A program made the position numbers and the translations under genes. DNA of 64,000 nucleotides, taken from NCBI GenBank assembly GCA_040758595.1, contig JBFLVJ010000007.1:1-64000 (forward strand), in the 5' to 3' direction. Shown one piece after another: positions 7,958 to 15,380 of this stretch. The first letter of the stretch is position 1; each line of letters begins with the position of its first letter. The notes beneath the pieces were generated by a model. That model saw nothing but the letters and a program-made list of their open reading frames with translations. It did not search any database and was not told where the DNA came from. This stretch comes from Bilamarchaeum sp040758595. Its GTDB lineage: Archaea > Micrarchaeota > Micrarchaeia > Anstonellales > Bilamarchaeaceae.

Positions 7958-8472
7958 TAATAGCCATCTCCGGCCTGAGCGGAAGCGGGAAGAACACGGT
8001 TGGCGAGCTGCTCGCGGAAGCGCTCGGCTATCGGATGGTCTGCCCCACATTCAAGGACCTGGCGGCCCGCGAAGGGATATCGTTGATGGAGTTCCAGAAG
8101 AAGGCCGAGAAGGATCCCGACATCGACAGGAAGTTCGATGAGGAGCTGAAGAAGCAGTGCGCCGGAGGCGACTGCGTGGTCACGACCTGGCTCGGGCCGT
8201 GGATGGTGGATGCGGATGTGAAGATAAAGCTTTCCGCGCCGCTGGAGATAAGGGCGCAGAGGATATCCGGGCGGGATTCGATGACGGCTTCGGAAGCCGC
8301 CAGGCATGTGAAGGCCCGGGACGAGGAGAACCGGAAGAGATACAAGAGGATATATGGAATAGACATCTACGATGAGAGCGTCTTCGACGCGGTGCTGGAC
8401 GCGGGGGGCCACACGCCCGAGGAGCTCAAGGAGATGGCGCTCGCGCTGATAAACAAGAAAAGAGGTAACTGA
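7954..8472 (+). CDS. cmk: cytidylate kinase, archaeal type
   Basis: Phosphorylates CMP/dCMP using ATP. The 172-residue product starts MIIAISGLSGSGKNTVGELLAEALGY, with a P-loop GLSGSGKNT at residues 7-15. LGPWMVDADVKIKLSAP and the lid region RISGRDSMTASEAARHVKARDEENRKRYKRIYGID are typical of the archaeal Cmk family. Overlaps the insertase gene by 4 nt and is followed after 1 nt by eL14. Confidence 0.95.
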   Translation: MIIAISGLSGSGKNTVGELLAEALGYRMVCPTFKDLAAREGISLMEFQKKAEKDPDIDRKFDEELKKQCAGGDCVVTTWLGPWMVDADVKIKLSAPLEIRAQRISGRDSMTASEAARHVKARDEENRKRYKRIYGIDIYDESVFDAVLDAGGHTPEELKEMALALINKKRGN

Positions 8473-8473
8473 T

Positions 8474-8650
8474 ATGAGCTTCATGAAGGAAGGCGCTGCA
8501 TGCGTCATGATGAAAGGGAGGAGAGCAGGGACCAAGGTCACAGTCACCAAGCTGGTCGGGGAGAGCTTCGCTGTTGTGAAGGACGATAAGGGAAAGGAGA
8601 GGAAATGCGCGGTGACGCACCTCATGCCCGCTGCCGGGAAGAAGAGGTGA
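8474..8650 (+). CDS. rpl14e: 50S ribosomal protein L14e (eL14), short
   Basis: 58 residues: MSFMKEGAACVMMKGRRAGTK, then VTVTKLVGESFAVVKDDKGK and a His-Leu-Pro ending (CAVTHLMPAAGKKR). This matches the KOW-type archaeal L14e (which ends near RHLEP) but is shorter than the usual 75-95 residues. The position directly after cmk is where archaeal L14e is normally found, which supports the call. Confidence 0.82.
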   Translation: MSFMKEGAACVMMKGRRAGTKVTVTKLVGESFAVVKDDKGKERKCAVTHLMPAAGKKR

Positions 8651-8864
8651 ATCAGGAACCAGGGATACGCATCGTAGCGGATCCGTGCTAACGGAAAGCG
8701 ATGCCCTCATATACGCCGTAGTGGCGAGTATTTCCTCCTAAATGCCAACAACGTGCCTTGCCTATTAAAAGCTTACGAAATACTTATCAATACTTCAATA
8801 TTTGTGATAAGATTTTTATTCAAAAAAGATAACCTATTTAAATATTTCTAAGGAAATAGTATCC
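8651..8864. other. AT-rich spacer before the inserted Schlafen-type gene
   Basis: No gene seen. The right half (about 8760-8850) is much more AT-rich than the surrounding DNA and holds TATA-like ACCTATTTAAATATTTC about 30 nt before the next ATG. In many archaea eL14 and cbf5 are adjacent; here this spacer, one gene and another spacer separate them. Confidence 0.5.
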
Positions 8865-10193
8865 ATGGACCTCATAGCTCTTCTGGAGATTATCCGCAAG
8901 GGGGAATGCGAACGGGTGGAATTTAGGTCCACAGCGGACAAAAGAGCCGGGGAGACGATATGCGCCTTCCTCAATACCACGGGCGGCACGTTGTTGATAG
9001 GGATTGACGACGGCGGGAAGATAATCGGCTGCCCTGCGGATTCTGCCGATAAGATTGACAATTACGTTTCCGCCATATATCCACGCATAATACCCAAAAG
9101 CGAGATGCAGGAGATTGACGGTAAGAGAGTCCTCATCGTGACTGTACCCAAGAGCGAACGCCTGCATACGTTCGGAAATGTAGGTTACATACGCGTCGGC
9201 CGCTCCAGCCGCAGCCTCGAGCTCGACGAGATACTCCAAAAGGCCGCCGAATCCCTCATGCTGAGATTTGACGAAGCTATATGCATAGATGCTTCGCTCT
9301 CGGACATTTCGGAAACCGTCCTTTCCAAGTATCTGGAAAGACGTAAGATGATGCGCGGTGTCGAAGCGCCTGAGACAGACCACACACGGACCTTGGAGAT
9401 GCTGAAGGCGGTTTCGGGCGGTAAAGCGACAAATGCCGGTATACTGTTCTTTTGTGATTATCCGGAGAGATTCCACCCTGGAGCGCAATTGAGGTTTATA
9501 GAGTTCAGAAGCGATGACATGCGGGATGTCGCCGAGGAGAGGACATTCAACGGAAGCATATGGAGGATAAGCGATGAGTTCGGGGCGTTCGTAGAGAATA
9601 AAGTTCCGCGGGAATCGCTGGTTGTTGGGCTGGAGAAGAAAGCAGGCTCTAAATTTCCTCTCGAAGCGATTAGGGAGGCGCTCAATAATGCCCTGATACA
9701 CCGCAATTACGTCGAGACTGCTGATGTGAAGGTCTTTCTTTTTCCGGACCGGCTTGAAATCGTCAATCCAGGCTCATTTCCTGCGGATGTAACTCCGGAG
9801 ATGCCGGCGCACAGGCCAAGAAATCAGGTTCTTTGCCAGTATTTTTTCGATGTCGGGAAGGTTGATAAATATGGCTCTGGACTGGAAAAGATGAAACGCC
9901 TTTGCATAGATGGCGGCTACCCGGCCCCTGAATTCGCCCTTTCTGCAAGGCAAACTAGAGTAGTATTCAGATTCATTCCACTCAAAGCACGGGAAATGAT
10001 GAGCGGATTGGACGACATTGACAGAAGGATTGTGAGTGAGGTAAGTTCCAGAAAGAGGATTTCGACCGGTCAGTTGGCCAAGGTGGTTCCGTTAAGCAGG
10101 ATTTCGATTGTGAGCAGACTGAACAGACTCATTGAAAAGAATATAATCAAGAGAAATGGGATCAAGAGGGGGACCACCTATGAGCTAGCTTAA
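8865..10193 (+). CDS. AlbA_2/Schlafen-type ATP-binding regulator-like protein
   Basis: 442 residues. The N-terminal AlbA_2 (divergent AAA_4) domain runs CERVEFRSTADKRAGETICAFLNTTGGTLLIGIDDGGKIIG, with the family GGTLLIGI core, and continues to YIRVGRSSR. A GHKL-type ATPase region follows (about 250-370: FPLEAIREALNNALIHRNY, then RLEIVNPGSFP and GSGLEKMKRLC). A C-terminal winged helix ends the protein (about 380-440: STGQLAKVVPLSRISIVSRLNRLIEKNIIKRNG). Proteins of this kind are usually annotated as RecG-like transcriptional regulators, and some belong to defence islands. Lower GC and the break in a conserved ribosomal cluster suggest horizontal gain. Confidence 0.88.
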   Translation: MDLIALLEIIRKGECERVEFRSTADKRAGETICAFLNTTGGTLLIGIDDGGKIIGCPADSADKIDNYVSAIYPRIIPKSEMQEIDGKRVLIVTVPKSERLHTFGNVGYIRVGRSSRSLELDEILQKAAESLMLRFDEAICIDASLSDISETVLSKYLERRKMMRGVEAPETDHTRTLEMLKAVSGGKATNAGILFFCDYPERFHPGAQLRFIEFRSDDMRDVAEERTFNGSIWRISDEFGAFVENKVPRESLVVGLEKKAGSKFPLEAIREALNNALIHRNYVETADVKVFLFPDRLEIVNPGSFPADVTPEMPAHRPRNQVLCQYFFDVGKVDKYGSGLEKMKRLCIDGGYPAPEFALSARQTRVVFRFIPLKAREMMSGLDDIDRRIVSEVSSRKRISTGQLAKVVPLSRISIVSRLNRLIEKNIIKRNGIKRGTTYELA

Positions 10194-10239
10194 CAAAAAG
10201 CATCTAAAAATCACGTCGTTAGGCTGGTTTTTGTTAAGC
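10188..10239. terminator. 12-bp perfect inverted repeat after the inserted gene
   Basis: GCTTAACAAAAA (10188-10199) is exactly complementary to TTTTTGTTAAGC (10228-10239) across a 28-nt loop, and the left arm overlaps the stop codon. It could be a transcription terminator or the remnant of a mobile-element end; no matching copy is seen left of the gene at 8865. The remaining spacer to 10338 holds nothing else clear except a weak TATA-like CATTTTAAT near 10290. Confidence 0.5.
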
Positions 10240-10338
10240 ATTGTAAAGTTCGAAGGGAAGCCCACGGGGCAAAATATGACCCCATCAGCATTTTAATCCC
10301 GGATTCCATATTAGAAGACTCTGTCTGAAGGGAATAAA

Positions 10339-11190
10339 ATGGATTCGAAGACGTTCAGCAACACTGTCATCATAATAGACAAGCCTCCAGGCCAGGCCAG
10401 CCACGAGATAACCACTTTTGTGAAAAAGATAACGGGCGCGAGCAGGGCGGGGCATGCGGGGACATTGGATCCGGAGGTGTCCGGGGTGCTTCCGGTCGCT
10501 CTCGGGAAAGCCACCAAGCTCCTCAGGTACATCGCCGGCAAGGACAAGACATATGTCGGCATAGTCAAGTTCAGGAAGCTGATGGAGAAGGCCGAGGTGG
10601 AAGCGCTCTTCAAGAGGTTCACCGGAGAGTTGGTCCAAACGCCCCCGAAGATAAGCGCGGTTCGCAAGGCCCCTAGGAAGAGGACCGTCCATCACCTGAA
10701 GCTGCTGGAACTGGACGGCAGGCTCGCGCTTTTCGAGACCAGGGTCGACGCAGGCACTTACATCCGGACGCTCTGCGAGGACATGGGAAAAGAGTGCGGC
10801 GGAGCCGCGATGGTGGAGCTGAGGCGTACCGCTGTCGGGAAGATAGAGGCGAAAGAAGCGCATAAGCTGACCGACCTCATCGATGCCATTTGGCTGGCGA
10901 GAGAGAAGAAGGTTGATGACCTACTCCGGAAGATGCTCAAGCGTCCCGAGGAGCTCATCGGGCTTCCGCGGGTGTGGGTGAAGGAGAGCGCGGTGAGAAG
11001 CATCTCATCCGGGGCGCAGGTGATGGCTCCGGCGATAGAGAAGCTCGGGGATGCGAAGGAAGGGGAGCTGGTGGCGCTCTATTCCGGAAAAGAATTTCTC
11101 GGGGTCGGAGTCATGCAAGTGGATGCGGAACGGCTACATGAGATGAAAAAGGGCATGGCGATCAAGCTGGAGCGCATCCACAAAGCCTGA
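10339..11190 (+). CDS. cbf5: tRNA/rRNA pseudouridine synthase Cbf5 (TruB family)
   Basis: Catalytic subunit of the H/ACA RNP, making pseudouridine in rRNA and tRNA. Of 283 residues, the catalytic motif GHAGTLDPEVSGVLPVALGKATK lies near 35-57 with its Asp. Other family blocks are VDAGTYIRTLCEDMG and ELRRTAVG. The C-terminal PUA domain (about 205-280) begins LPRVWVKESAVRSISSGAQVMAPAI. Slightly short relative to many Cbf5 proteins. Normally adjacent to eL14, but separated here. A heptanucleotide tract starts on the base after its stop codon. Confidence 0.94.
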   Translation: MDSKTFSNTVIIIDKPPGQASHEITTFVKKITGASRAGHAGTLDPEVSGVLPVALGKATKLLRYIAGKDKTYVGIVKFRKLMEKAEVEALFKRFTGELVQTPPKISAVRKAPRKRTVHHLKLLELDGRLALFETRVDAGTYIRTLCEDMGKECGGAAMVELRRTAVGKIEAKEAHKLTDLIDAIWLAREKKVDDLLRKMLKRPEELIGLPRVWVKESAVRSISSGAQVMAPAIEKLGDAKEGELVALYSGKEFLGVGVMQVDAERLHEMKKGMAIKLERIHKA

Positions 11191-11224
11191 AACGAGACCG
11201 GAAACCGGCGACTGGAAACCACCG
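11191..11224 (+). repeat. degenerate heptanucleotide tract after cbf5
   Basis: Units ACGAGAC, CGGAAAC, CGGCGAC, TGGAAAC, then CACC. AC recurs every 7 nt. It begins immediately after the cbf5 stop codon, and the right edge CACC is shared with tracts at 3762 and 54386. It is followed by GC-rich spacer to 11300. Confidence 0.7.
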
Positions 11225-11300
11225 GGGTGCGGCAGGCGATTCCTGAGTCCGGGTTTTTCCATGCCGTGAGATTCTAAAAGGTTTGTTGAGATTGATAAAT

Positions 11301-11594
11301 ATGCCATACGAGGAGCAGAAGAAAGATGAGCTCATCCTGCGCGACAAGCTGGCGATAGAGAGGACCAAGCTCGCCCAGGAGCGCACCTACATGGCGTATA
11401 TCAGGACCGGCATGACACTGGTCCTGGGCGGATTCTTCTTCATCGCTTCATTCACAGAGGGCGTGTTCCACTACATAGGCTATGCCACGACCCTGATCGG
11501 CGTCGCGTTCCTGGTTTTCGGGTTCTACAACCACAGGAAGTCGATGGCTGTACTCGAGAAGATCACCCTGGGCATATTCAGGTTCAGGCGCTGA
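11301..11594 (+). CDS. DUF202-type small membrane protein
   Basis: 97 residues. N-terminal charged helix (DELILRDKLAIERTKLAQERTYMAYIRTGMTLV), then two membrane segments near 38-58 and 64-82 and a basic tail. The RT-LA-ERT-A-IRT pattern is that of DUF202 proteins, whose role is unknown although some accompany polyphosphate polymerase proteins. The start was taken at MPYEEQ, about 25 nt downstream of TATA-like TCTAAAAGG; an upstream TTG in frame is less likely. The 3' end overlaps thiI by 11 nt, convergent. Confidence 0.85.
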   Translation: MPYEEQKKDELILRDKLAIERTKLAQERTYMAYIRTGMTLVLGGFFFIASFTEGVFHYIGYATTLIGVAFLVFGFYNHRKSMAVLEKITLGIFRFRR

Positions 11595-12732
11595 TATCGA
11601 AGATCTCGGTCTTCTCGAGCGTCTTCTCCACTATCGCATCCATTCCTATCTCTTCTTCAGCCTCCTTTGCCAGATCCAAGGGCACTTTTGTCGAAGGGTT
11701 CTTGTTCGCGACAAGGGAGCAGCAGTCCTTATACGGCTGGATGGAAAGATCATATGTGCCTATCCTGAGCGAGAGGTCGATTATCTCCTGCTTGTTGAGG
11801 CCGGATAAGGGCCGGTAGACCGGGATCGAGGCCGCCTCGTCTGTCGCGAAGAGGTTCTCCAATGTCTGGGAGGCGACCTGGCCGACGCTATCACCCGTGA
11901 CGACGCCAAGGTAGCCGTGCTCCTTAGCGAGCCTGTTGGACAGAAGAAGAAGGAATCTCCGGAAGAGCACGAGCTCGATGCGCGGCCTCATCTCCATGCT
12001 CTTCTTGTAGAATTCCGTATAGGGAGCGGCATAGAACCGCATGGGCTTGGGCGAATATCGCGCGATAGCCGCGACAGTGCCCTTCATCTTGGTATCGAGC
12101 ACGTCTTTGTTCTGCGGCGATTGGTGGAGATGGAGGAGATCCACCGTGCAGCCGCGCTTCATCATGAGCCATGACGAGACTGGAGAGTCTATCCCGCCTG
12201 ATAACAGGGAGAGCAGCTTCCCGCTCGAGCCCACCGGAAGGCCGCCCGGGCCGCGGATCTTCTCTGTTGAGATCAGCGCCCGGCCAGGGAGTATCTCTAT
12301 GAACACGGTCGCCTCCGGGTTCTTAAGGTCCACCCCGCACCCGGCTTCCACCAATGACGCCCCGATGACGCGGTTGATATCCTGCGAGCCCATCGGGAAG
12401 CTCTTGTCAGAGCGCTTGGCCGATACGCGTATCTTCTTCCCTTTCAGTTCCGTGGCCTTGCTCAGGACCGCGCGCTCGATGTCATTGATGTCGGCCTTGG
12501 CCTCTATCGGCGAGGATACCTGCTCCACCCCGAAGGTGCGTGCGACGATGGCGGTCGCTTCTGCCTGATCATAGGGCTTCTCTGATGAGAGGAGGATCCT
12601 GCCCTGCAGTTTCCTGGCGCGGAAGGAGCCGACCGGAGAGAGCTGGGACAGCAGATTGTCCGCGAGACGCTGGACGAATACGCGGCGGTTGCCCCCCTTC
12701 GTCATTATCTCTGAGTATGCGACATTCAGCAT
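11584..12732 (-). CDS. thiI: tRNA 4-thiouridine synthetase ThiI
   Basis: Adenylates U8 of tRNA for sulfur insertion. The 382-residue product has an N-terminal ferredoxin-like plus THUMP region (about 1-165, including LQGRILLSSEKP and VFIEILPGRALIS). The PP-loop ATP pyrophosphatase domain with LLSGGIDSPVSSWLMMKRG follows near 182. YLGVVTGDSVGQVASQTLENL and IDLSLRIGTYDLSIQPYKDCC are ThiI blocks. No rhodanese domain is present, as in most archaea, so sulfur must come from another carrier. Confidence 0.95.
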   Translation of the reverse strand: MLNVAYSEIMTKGGNRRVFVQRLADNLLSQLSPVGSFRARKLQGRILLSSEKPYDQAEATAIVARTFGVEQVSSPIEAKADINDIERAVLSKATELKGKKIRVSAKRSDKSFPMGSQDINRVIGASLVEAGCGVDLKNPEATVFIEILPGRALISTEKIRGPGGLPVGSSGKLLSLLSGGIDSPVSSWLMMKRGCTVDLLHLHQSPQNKDVLDTKMKGTVAAIARYSPKPMRFYAAPYTEFYKKSMEMRPRIELVLFRRFLLLLSNRLAKEHGYLGVVTGDSVGQVASQTLENLFATDEAASIPVYRPLSGLNKQEIIDLSLRIGTYDLSIQPYKDCCSLVANKNPSTKVPLDLAKEAEEEIGMDAIVEKTLEKTEIFDISA

Positions 12733-12762
12733 AAAGTAAAGATAAAGAAGGAAAAGGATTTA

Positions 12763-13383
12763 TTACTCGCAGACCTCGCGCTCCACGGTCTTGGTGGCCT
12801 CCACATCCCGGCACTCCACCCTCGAGCGCGTCTCTTCATGGCATTCCTCGGCTTTGGGCTTAGAGCTTATCCAGAGGAGGCATGATGCCGAGCTTATCGG
12901 CTTCCCGGGAGAATATATCTGGTTGAAGTCGAAGTTGACGGTCTCACCCGGAGCGATGGTGTAGCTGATGGGGTCCTTGATGAATCCCGAGTTGCCAAGA
13001 GAGTAGTTGGCGCTGACCTTCCAGGTGCCTGATTTCTGCGTCTCTTCATTGGTGACCTGCAGGATGCACCGTGTCATCGCCTGTGTGCAGCCCTGGCATT
13101 CGCCAAGCGGCCTGCCGTTGCATACGCCATCGCTTATGCAGAGGTCTACCTTCGGCAGTTCGGTCGCGGTATACCCGAGTTCGCGGATCTCGCAGACTTG
13201 CTCGGTGTATGATACTTCACCGCACTGCTCTTCCACCACCGGGACCTCTTCGGTCACCGTCCTGCAGACCTCCCCGCCCGGCTGTGTCGGGATTGACGGG
13301 ATGCCTTCCGGCGGGGATATGCAGCCGGTCGCGAAGAGCGCTGCGAAAAGCAATGATATGAGGACGAATCTCAACATGGTCAC
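12763..13383 (-). CDS. Cys-rich lipoprotein-like surface protein
   Basis: 206 residues with an N-terminal signal ending in a lipobox-like LFATGC (Cys near 21), then a Pro-rich linker. About 16 Cys are spread through the rest, including a repeated pattern of Val/Glu-rich stretches with single Cys (CRTVTEEVPVVEEQCGEVSYTEQVC and RVECRDVEATKTVEREVCE at the far end). A beta-rich middle follows GTWKVSANYSLGN. Probably disulfide-stabilised outside the cell. Function unknown. Shares a TATA-rich divergent promoter with the next gene. Confidence 0.75.
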   Translation of the reverse strand: MTMLRFVLISLLFAALFATGCISPPEGIPSIPTQPGGEVCRTVTEEVPVVEEQCGEVSYTEQVCEIRELGYTATELPKVDLCISDGVCNGRPLGECQGCTQAMTRCILQVTNEETQKSGTWKVSANYSLGNSGFIKDPISYTIAPGETVNFDFNQIYSPGKPISSASCLLWISSKPKAEECHEETRSRVECRDVEATKTVEREVCE

Positions 13384-13400
13384 CTTGCACTACTATCGTT

Positions 13401-13417
13401 GATATATTTATATAGGT
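13401..13417. promoter_or_regulatory. divergent TATA box between two surface-protein genes
   Basis: GATATATTTATATAGG reads as a TATA box on both strands. It lies about 25-35 nt from the start at 13438 on the plus strand and about 20-25 nt from the start region at 13377-13383 on the minus strand, so both genes may be leaderless or nearly so. Confidence 0.55.
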
Positions 13418-13437
13418 TTGTGGAGCCAGAAGCTGCT

Positions 13438-13737
13438 ATGAAAGCGGCGATGCTGATGCTTCTTTTCGTATCCCTCTCCATGGCCCAGTTCGAGGAGTTC
13501 GACCGGGGTCTGGCGCAGTGCCAGATGGACTGCTGCGATAGCTATTCCGGGAGTTGGGACGGCTCTATCGGGTACTGCTCGCTGGAGGGGAGCCAGGCGG
13601 AATTCGATTTCTATGGCTGCAGCAACGCCTGCATGGAGACCGGCGGGAAATCGCTTGAGGGATATGGCATCGGGGGCCTGTGCTGCGGCCCGGGAGCCCT
13701 GCTCCTCGGACTGGCGCTGGCCGCGCTTAGGAGATAA
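13438..13737 (+). CDS. small secreted Cys-rich protein with C-terminal anchor
   Basis: 99 residues. Signal peptide at 1-16 (MKAAMLMLLFVSLSMAQ), then a Cys-rich middle with CQMDCCDSYS, YCSLEG and YGCSNACMETGG. The hydrophobic C-terminal segment has CCGPGALLLGLALAALRR and ends in two Arg, like an archaeal surface-protein anchor. No family recognised. The start at 13438 is chosen over an upstream in-frame codon because the signal peptide begins there. Immediately upstream of the tRNA-Ser 3' end on the other strand. Confidence 0.75.
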   Translation: MKAAMLMLLFVSLSMAQFEEFDRGLAQCQMDCCDSYSGSWDGSIGYCSLEGSQAEFDFYGCSNACMETGGKSLEGYGIGGLCCGPGALLLGLALAALRR

Positions 13738-13742
13738 AAAGA

Positions 13743-13924
13743 CGCTGAGAGGGAGATTTGAACTCCCAATCCACGAGGGACACGCTTTCCGCCTTTTAGT
13801 AAAGAGGCGGCCCAAAAAGGGCTACCTATTACCTGGTTTCCAGGCATACGCCTCAAGCACCCAGAACCGGAAACCCGAAACTGGAGACTCGTGTGTGCGC
13901 ACTACCAGGTTATGCGATCTCAGC
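13743..13924 (-). tRNA. tRNA-Ser(GGA) with two introns
   Basis: Acceptor GCTGAGA (13918-13924) pairs perfectly with TCTCAGC (13744-13750), with discriminator G. T8 and C9 are followed by D-stem GCAT/GTGC with D-loop AACCTGGTA. Anticodon stem TATGC/GCGTG encloses loop CTGGAAA, with anticodon GGA at 13839-13841. A long variable arm follows (TCC loop GGA), then T-arm GGGAG/CTCCC with loop TTCAAAT. About 49 nt (13849-13897) interrupt the gene between positions 26 and 27, a non-canonical site. About 51 nt (13786-13836) interrupt it next to the anticodon, near the canonical 37/38 site. Splice points are approximate by a base or two. The mature tRNA would be about 82 nt. Confidence 0.85.
13861..13893 (+). 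repeat. heptanucleotide tract inside intron 1 of tRNA-Ser
   Basis: Plus-strand units CCAGAAC, CGGAAAC, CCGAAAC, TGGAGAC, TCGTG, with AC every 7 nt. The tract fills most of the first tRNA-Ser intron and lies antisense to the tRNA. This places a member of the repeat family inside an RNA that must be spliced. Confidence 0.7.
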
Positions 13925-13995
13925 ATGAAAACAAGAGTTTCATGACAGCTAAGGAGTAAACGGTGCTTTATCCAGCTACGCCTCAGCTAACGAGT
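13925..13995 (-). ncRNA. possible box C/D-like leader RNA 5' of tRNA-Ser
   Basis: Between the minus-strand TATA box at 14016 and the tRNA 5' end lies about 70 nt with ATGATAG (C-like), an 11-nt spacer, CTGA (D'-like), TGGATAA (weak C'-like) and CTGT. A hairpin CATGAAA/TTTTCATG follows next to the tRNA. Such sRNA-tRNA co-transcripts are known in some archaea, but the boxes here are imperfect and this is tentative. Confidence 0.25.
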
Positions 13996-14015
13996 ACCTA
14001 TCATTATCTTCAATC

Positions 14016-14026
14016 GGTTTAAAACC
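14016..14026. promoter_or_regulatory. shared TATA box for glyA (+) and tRNA-Ser (-)
   Basis: GGTTTAAAACC is nearly palindromic and can serve both strands. It lies 33-43 nt before the glyA ATG and about 90 nt before the tRNA-Ser 5' end, leaving room for a leader RNA on the tRNA side. Confidence 0.55.
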
Positions 14027-14058
14027 TTTAGCAGAGATTGAGATTCGGGAGGATCATT

Positions 14059-15294
14059 ATGTCGCTGAAGCAGACCGACCCCTCGATTTTCGGGCTGATA
14101 GAGGAGGAAGCCGAATACCAGAAGAAGACGCTCAGGATAATCGCGTCCGAGAACTACGCCAGCAAAGCGGTCATGGAGGCCACCGGCTCGATACTCACCA
14201 ACAAATACGCCGAAGGATACCCCGGCAAGAGATATTACGCCGGCAACAAGTTCGTCGACGAGATAGAGACCCTGGCGATAGAGAGGGCGAAAAAACTGTT
14301 CAAGGTCGGCCACGCCAATGTCCAGCCCCATTCGGGCTCGTCAGCGAACATCGCGGCGTTCTTCTCATTCCTTGAGGCCGGCGACAAGTTCATGGGACTC
14401 GACCTCCCGCACGGAGGGCACCTCACCCACGGCTCGCCGGTCAATTTCTCAGGCAAATGGTTCAAGGCCTGCTCATACACGGTCGATAAAGAGACCGAGG
14501 CTCTCGACTACGACGCCATCAGGAAGAGGGCGATCGAAGAGAAGCCGAAGCTCATCATCTGCGGCTATACGGCATACCCCCTGGTGATAGATTTCAGGCA
14601 GTTCAGGAGCATCTGCGACGAGGTGGGAGCGGTGCTGATGGCCGATATCAGCCATTTCGCAGGGCTTGTGGCGGGCGGGGCGTATCCGTCCCCCGCGCCG
14701 TATGCCGACGTGATAACGACCACCACCCACAAGACGCTTAGGGGCCCCCGTGGCGCAATGATACTGTGCCCCGAAGCCAACGCCAAGCAGGTGGACAAGG
14801 GCGTGTTCCCCGGCACCCAAGGCGGGCCTTTGGAGAACGTCATCGCAGCAAAAGCGGTCTGTTTCCACGAAGCCATGCAGCCTGCGTTCAAGCAGTACGC
14901 CGCGCAGGTGGTGAAGAACGCCAAGGTCCTGGCCGAAGAGTTCGCATCGCTCGGGCTGAGGTTGGTCGCAGGAGGCACGGAGAGCCACCTCGTCCTGGTG
15001 GACCTGACGCCCAAGGGTATAACCGGAAGGGATGCGCAGGCGGCTCTGGAAGAGGCCGGGATAATCACCAACAGGAATACGATACCTAATGACACCAGAA
15101 GCCCATTCGTGACCAGCGGATTGCGCGCTGGCACCGCGGCGCTCACGACCAGGGGCATGAGAGAGGGGGAGATGGAGCACCTGGCCTCGCTGATGGTGAA
15201 GGTTATAGAGAACCCGAACGACAGCGAGCTCAAGCTCAAGGTGAGAGGCGAAGTGGAGACGCTCTGCGAGCGCTTCCCGATATACAGGGATTAG
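14059..15294 (+). CDS. glyA: serine hydroxymethyltransferase
   Basis: PLP enzyme converting serine to glycine with transfer of a one-carbon unit to a pterin carrier. 411 residues. The N-terminal block ASENYASKAVMEATGSILTNKYAEGYPGKRYYAGN, the PLP-Lys motif TTTTHKTLRGPRGA and the C-terminal block TSGLRAGTAALTTRGM are all present, so it is full length. The start at 14059 has GGGAGGA about 6 nt upstream; a longer in-frame start at 14038 lacks this. Lies between two split tRNA genes. Confidence 0.97.
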   Translation: MSLKQTDPSIFGLIEEEAEYQKKTLRIIASENYASKAVMEATGSILTNKYAEGYPGKRYYAGNKFVDEIETLAIERAKKLFKVGHANVQPHSGSSANIAAFFSFLEAGDKFMGLDLPHGGHLTHGSPVNFSGKWFKACSYTVDKETEALDYDAIRKRAIEEKPKLIICGYTAYPLVIDFRQFRSICDEVGAVLMADISHFAGLVAGGAYPSPAPYADVITTTTHKTLRGPRGAMILCPEANAKQVDKGVFPGTQGGPLENVIAAKAVCFHEAMQPAFKQYAAQVVKNAKVLAEEFASLGLRLVAGGTESHLVLVDLTPKGITGRDAQAALEEAGIITNRNTIPNDTRSPFVTSGLRAGTAALTTRGMREGEMEHLASLMVKVIENPNDSELKLKVRGEVETLCERFPIYRD

Positions 15295-15310
15295 GCGTTA
15301 TTGCGGGCGC

Positions 15311-15342
15311 GACGCAGGACTGGAAACCGGGAACGGGAGACC
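15311..15342 (+). repeat. heptanucleotide tract after glyA
   Basis: Units GCAGGAC, TGGAAAC, CGGGAAC, GGGAGAC, then CATCGG. AC recurs every 7 nt. It starts 17 nt after the glyA stop and ends about 40 nt before the 3' end of tRNA-Gly on the other strand. Confidence 0.7.
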
Positions 15343-15380
15343 ATCGGTGCGTACAGTGAATGCCCGGTAAAAATAGAGAG

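Noticed and set aside
10188..10239. The 12-bp inverted repeat as proof of a transposon
   Set aside because: Both arms lie on the same side of the gene and no copy is found at its left end; a terminator hairpin explains it equally well.
13981..13987. GCTGAGG at 13981-13987 as the 5' acceptor of tRNA-Ser
   Set aside because: It pairs with the 3' acceptor using one wobble and leaves no usable D-arm. GCTGAGA at 13918-13924 pairs perfectly and is followed by T8 and a proper D-arm.
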